Below, piece after piece: positions 4,857-7,310 of a DNA stretch of 7,310 bases (position 1 is the first letter of the stretch; every line of letters begins with the position of its first letter). Source of the DNA: Bacillota bacterium (GTDB lineage Bacteria > Bacillota > Clostridia > Lachnospirales > Lachnospiraceae). The DNA lies in assembly GCA_023441145.1 (NCBI GenBank), contig JAEZQN010000062.1, positions 1-7,310 on the forward strand. Reading direction: 5' to 3'. The notes beneath the pieces were generated by a model. That model was given only the letters and a program-made list of their open reading frames with translations. It was not told the origin of the DNA and ran no database searches. The position numbers were made by a program, and so were the translations under genes.

Positions 4857-7202
4857 ATGGGAAAATTTATACTTTTGTCACGTTATCATTTTAGGAAGAA
4901 TAAAGGACAATATTTCTCCTTTTCCATCATTGTACTAATTGCGGCTATGTTATTCGGCTTAGGATTGATTACTATGCGTAATGTAGGAAAGATGTATGAA
5001 GATAAATTTGAACAATATGATTGTGCAGATGTATTTTATACCTTATATGATTCCGATTGGAAGAATACATTCTATGATCAAGCAAAGGAGATAGATGGGG
5101 TTCTTGAAGCTGAAACGAGAACCAATATCATGCTTTCTGGTGAGGCATCTTATGGGGAAACAGGCAATACATTAGGTCATATCTTTTTTAATATAGATGA
5201 ACAGCATACGATGAACAGGTTAGAGACCATAGGGGAAACACTGGATTTTTCTAGTGTTGAGAACCCAATCTATATCTCTTATTGGATGAAGACCAATGGC
5301 TGTAACATTGGAGATACTTACAAGTTTGTATCTGGGAATACGACCTATCATTTTACCATAGCAGGTTTCGTAGAGGATCTGATGTATGGCAACAATAATT
5401 GTGTCAATATCGCTGTATATCTACCAGAGAATGATTTTCGTACTATGTATGGGGAGGTATCAGAGAATACCCATGCAACAACCTTATCCTTACGGATAGC
5501 AGAGAGAGATGAGGGGAAACAAGTCTTTACGAAGTTATCTAAGGTTTTCACAGGAAACCTTACGAAAAGCTATAATAATACCTATGGATACTTCGAGATG
5601 AGCAAGAGAAACCGAACTGTTACAGGTGAAATATTGGCAACCATGTTAGTTGCATTTTCTTTATTACTTGTTATAATAACTATCTTTGTGATTAATTTTA
5701 GAATCAAAAGTAGTATGGAGGAAGAACTTCAAAACATGGGTGTGTTAACCTCTATGGGTTATACCACTAGGCAAGTAATTTGGTCAGTGGTAATTCCTTA
5801 TCTTATTCTTGGATTGCTATGTGTTTTATTGGGACTGATTGGTTCCAATTTATTTCTCCCTGTTATCCAGAATATATTTGCTAAACTTTCTGGACTGCTG
5901 TGGAAGAAGCCCTTTGATATTATTTCTATGACGATTGTATTAACTGTAATTATGTGTCTGATTCTATTTACAGCGTTATTTTCTGCAAGAAAAATTAAAA
6001 GGTTACATCCAATAGAAGCTCTTAGGAGTGGAATTAAGCATCATAGCTTTAAGAGAAACTATTTTCCTTTGGAAAAAACTAGAGGTAATCTACATATCGT
6101 CTTCGGACTTAAGGGTTTTATCAATAGTATGAAGCAGTCCATCTTTTTATTTGTCATTCTTACAGTGATGACCTTTACAACGGTTTATATGACAAGTGGT
6201 CTTTATAATAGTATATTAAAAAGTGATAAATTTATAAATGTTATTAGTGAAGAAAATCCAACGGTTCTACTTACTACCTATAACCATCAACAAGCAGAAG
6301 AGATTAAAAGTGATCTCTATAAGGATGACAGAGTGAAAGAGGTTCTGTATTATGATACCAAAAGTGTTCTTATTGGAGAGGATACCATTGGAAACTTTGT
6401 TATAGATGAATATGAGAAGCTTACCAATGATATTTATTATGCAGGAAGAACTCCAAAGCACGATAATGAGATTGCCATTGGTTCCTCGGTGGCAGATAGA
6501 TTAGGAGTATACGTAGGGGATCAAGTTAAGGTGAAATATGGTTTAAAAAGCTTAGAGTATCTTATTGTGGGACTAATACAGGCTCCAAACAATAATGGTG
6601 CTGCCTGTGGTATGACCTCCAAAGGGTTTAAAAGATTAAGTGAAGAGTTTGAACAGACTACGTTATACATTTATCTTAAGGATAGTAAGCAAAGTGGAAC
6701 ATATACCGATGAAATAGCGAAAAAGTACAAGGATAAGTTAGTGAGCTACTGTGATCAGCAAAGTATGATTAATGAGGTATTCGACAACTTTATTCCAATC
6801 ATGGTAATGGTAGTAGGTATTATCAGTATTGTGGTAGTAGCTTTGGTAATAGTGGTACTATATATGATAATTAAAACAATGATTTCTCATAGAAAACAGG
6901 AGCTAGGAATCTCAAAAGCACTGGGCTATACCACGAAGCAGTTATCTCTACAGTTAGCCTATAGTTTGTTTCCAGCTCTCTCCCTTGGCTCTATAATAGG
7001 GGGAATACTTGGGTATTTCTATTTGAATAAGTTATGGTTACTGTGCTTCTATGGAATAGGTATTCGAGAGGTAAACCTAACGGTTCCAGCATTATGGGCT
7101 GTTTTAGTAGTAGTTACAATGATACTATTTTCCACCATAGTATCTGTAGTCATGGCTAGACGTATTAAGCATATCTCTCCAATAAAGCTTATCAAGGAAT
7201 AA
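4857..7202 (+). CDS. FtsX/MacB-type ABC transporter permease with two FtsX halves
   Basis: This is the membrane subunit partnered by the ATPase encoded one base upstream; 781 residues. Eight hydrophobic helices are seen near 20-41, 258-282, 307-336, 354-378, 427-447, 645-672, 701-724 and 744-767. Each half has one helix, a large external domain (about 42-257 and 448-644), then three helices. Both halves repeat the cytoplasmic segment that contacts the ATPase: LTSMGYTTRQV at 297-307 and ISKALGYTTKQL at 685-696. Both also end in a similar tail: HPIEALRSG at 384-392 and SPIKLIKE at the C-terminus. This is the MacB/LolC topology doubled in one chain, not the ten-helix BceB layout. A ribosome site GGGGTGG (4846-4852) overlaps the end of the ATPase gene. 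Members move or resist lipids, peptides or antibiotics, or transmit force; the substrate here is unknown. No accessory binding protein is in the window. Confidence 0.93.
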   Translation: MGKFILLSRYHFRKNKGQYFSFSIIVLIAAMLFGLGLITMRNVGKMYEDKFEQYDCADVFYTLYDSDWKNTFYDQAKEIDGVLEAETRTNIMLSGEASYGETGNTLGHIFFNIDEQHTMNRLETIGETLDFSSVENPIYISYWMKTNGCNIGDTYKFVSGNTTYHFTIAGFVEDLMYGNNNCVNIAVYLPENDFRTMYGEVSENTHATTLSLRIAERDEGKQVFTKLSKVFTGNLTKSYNNTYGYFEMSKRNRTVTGEILATMLVAFSLLLVIITIFVINFRIKSSMEEELQNMGVLTSMGYTTRQVIWSVVIPYLILGLLCVLLGLIGSNLFLPVIQNIFAKLSGLLWKKPFDIISMTIVLTVIMCLILFTALFSARKIKRLHPIEALRSGIKHHSFKRNYFPLEKTRGNLHIVFGLKGFINSMKQSIFLFVILTVMTFTTVYMTSGLYNSILKSDKFINVISEENPTVLLTTYNHQQAEEIKSDLYKDDRVKEVLYYDTKSVLIGEDTIGNFVIDEYEKLTNDIYYAGRTPKHDNEIAIGSSVADRLGVYVGDQVKVKYGLKSLEYLIVGLIQAPNNNGAACGMTSKGFKRLSEEFEQTTLYIYLKDSKQSGTYTDEIAKKYKDKLVSYCDQQSMINEVFDNFIPIMVMVVGIISIVVVALVIVVLYMIIKTMISHRKQELGISKALGYTTKQLSLQLAYSLFPALSLGSIIGGILGYFYLNKLWLLCFYGIGIREVNLTVPALWAVLVVVTMILFSTIVSVVMARRIKHISPIKLIKE

Positions 7203-7210
7203 ACACTTTA

Positions 7211-7229
7211 CAACGAATTCAAATCGTTG
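7211..7229. repeat. Small inverted repeat downstream of the permease gene
   Basis: Perfect 6-bp arms CAACGA (7211-7216) and TCGTTG (7224-7229) flank a 7-base loop. No T run follows on either side, so it is not a convincing terminator. It lies about 15 bases before a TATAAT and could be an operator or a weak transcript-end hairpin. Confidence 0.4.
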
Positions 7230-7243
7230 GATAATGAAAATAG

Positions 7244-7249
7244 TATAAT
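7244..7249 (+). promoter_or_regulatory. -10 element of a probable promoter for the last gene
   Basis: A perfect TATAAT lies 32 bases before ATG 7282. No good -35 stands at the right distance: positions 7220-7227 hold nothing close to TTGACA, and TTGGAT at 7227-7232 is only 11 bases away. The last gene is therefore probably transcribed separately, but the promoter call rests on the -10 alone. Confidence 0.45.
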
Positions 7250-7281
7250 GTATATGAGTGTTTGGTTTAAGGAGGGGTAGT

Positions 7282-7310
7282 ATGTTAGAATTACCAGAGG
7301 TGCTTACCAT
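7282..7310 (+). CDS. Start of a gene cut by the window end; possible Fpg/Nei-like protein
   Basis: An excellent ribosome site, AAGGAGG at 7269-7275, lies 6 bases before ATG 7282. The frame stays open to the edge, giving nine full codons: MLELPEVLT. This closely resembles the conserved N-terminus MPELPEVET of formamidopyrimidine-DNA glycosylase and endonuclease VIII (Fpg/Nei) proteins, which excise oxidised bases. The catalytic Pro2 of true Fpg is Leu here, while the Glu3 equivalent is kept. Clostridia also carry Fpg-like proteins with MIELPE-type starts, and this is probably one of them. Nine residues are too few for a firm family call, but the presence of a real gene start is well supported. 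Confidence 0.55.

Noticed and set aside
7125..7310. Minus-strand open frame across the right edge
   Set aside because: It overlaps the permease 3' end, the promoter region and the ribosome site of the last gene, and its predicted protein shows no recognisable feature.

Overview
The window is AT-rich (roughly one third G+C by eye). Strong AAGGAGG-type ribosome binding sites, compact operons and the protein families present all point to a low-GC Gram-positive bacterium, most likely a clostridial Firmicute (Lachnospiraceae-like). This placement is inferred from family resemblance and base composition, not from a marker gene. All supported genes are on the + strand.

Layout. (1) Positions 1-1277 hold the 3' end of a polar amino-acid ABC importer operon: a permease cut by the window edge, then its ATPase, overlapping by 8 bases. 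(2) Positions 1278-2108 hold a YczE-family membrane protein gene with its own good extended -10 promoter (an inverted repeat lies over it) and an intrinsic terminator. (3) Positions 2152-3985 hold an OmpR/VanR-type response regulator and a VanS-like histidine kinase, overlapping by 11 bases. (4) Positions 3986-4099 form an intergenic control region with tandem 11-bp TTAAG-type direct repeats just upstream of a promoter that has a good -10 and a poor -35. (5) Positions 4100-7202 hold a MacB/LolD-type ATPase and a 781-residue FtsX-type permease, 1 base apart. (6) Positions 7203-7281 hold a small hairpin and a -10-like TATAAT. They lead into a final gene cut by the window end, whose first nine residues look like the N-terminus of an Fpg/Nei-like protein.

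How the parts may work together. The best-supported story is a self-contained sense-and-pump module. The kinase senses an envelope signal (perhaps an antimicrobial peptide or other cell-wall stress), the regulator is phosphorylated at Asp53, binds the 11-bp repeats and switches on the ATPase/permease pair. The permease carries two four-helix FtsX halves, each with a large external domain. That makes it a fused-duplicate MacB/LolCE-like machine rather than a BceB-type one. The substrate cannot be read from the sequence. The amino-acid importer and YczE-like gene are a separate unit. Most of the window is ordinary accessory genome content. The operator-like repeats and the permease architecture are the parts most worth following up.
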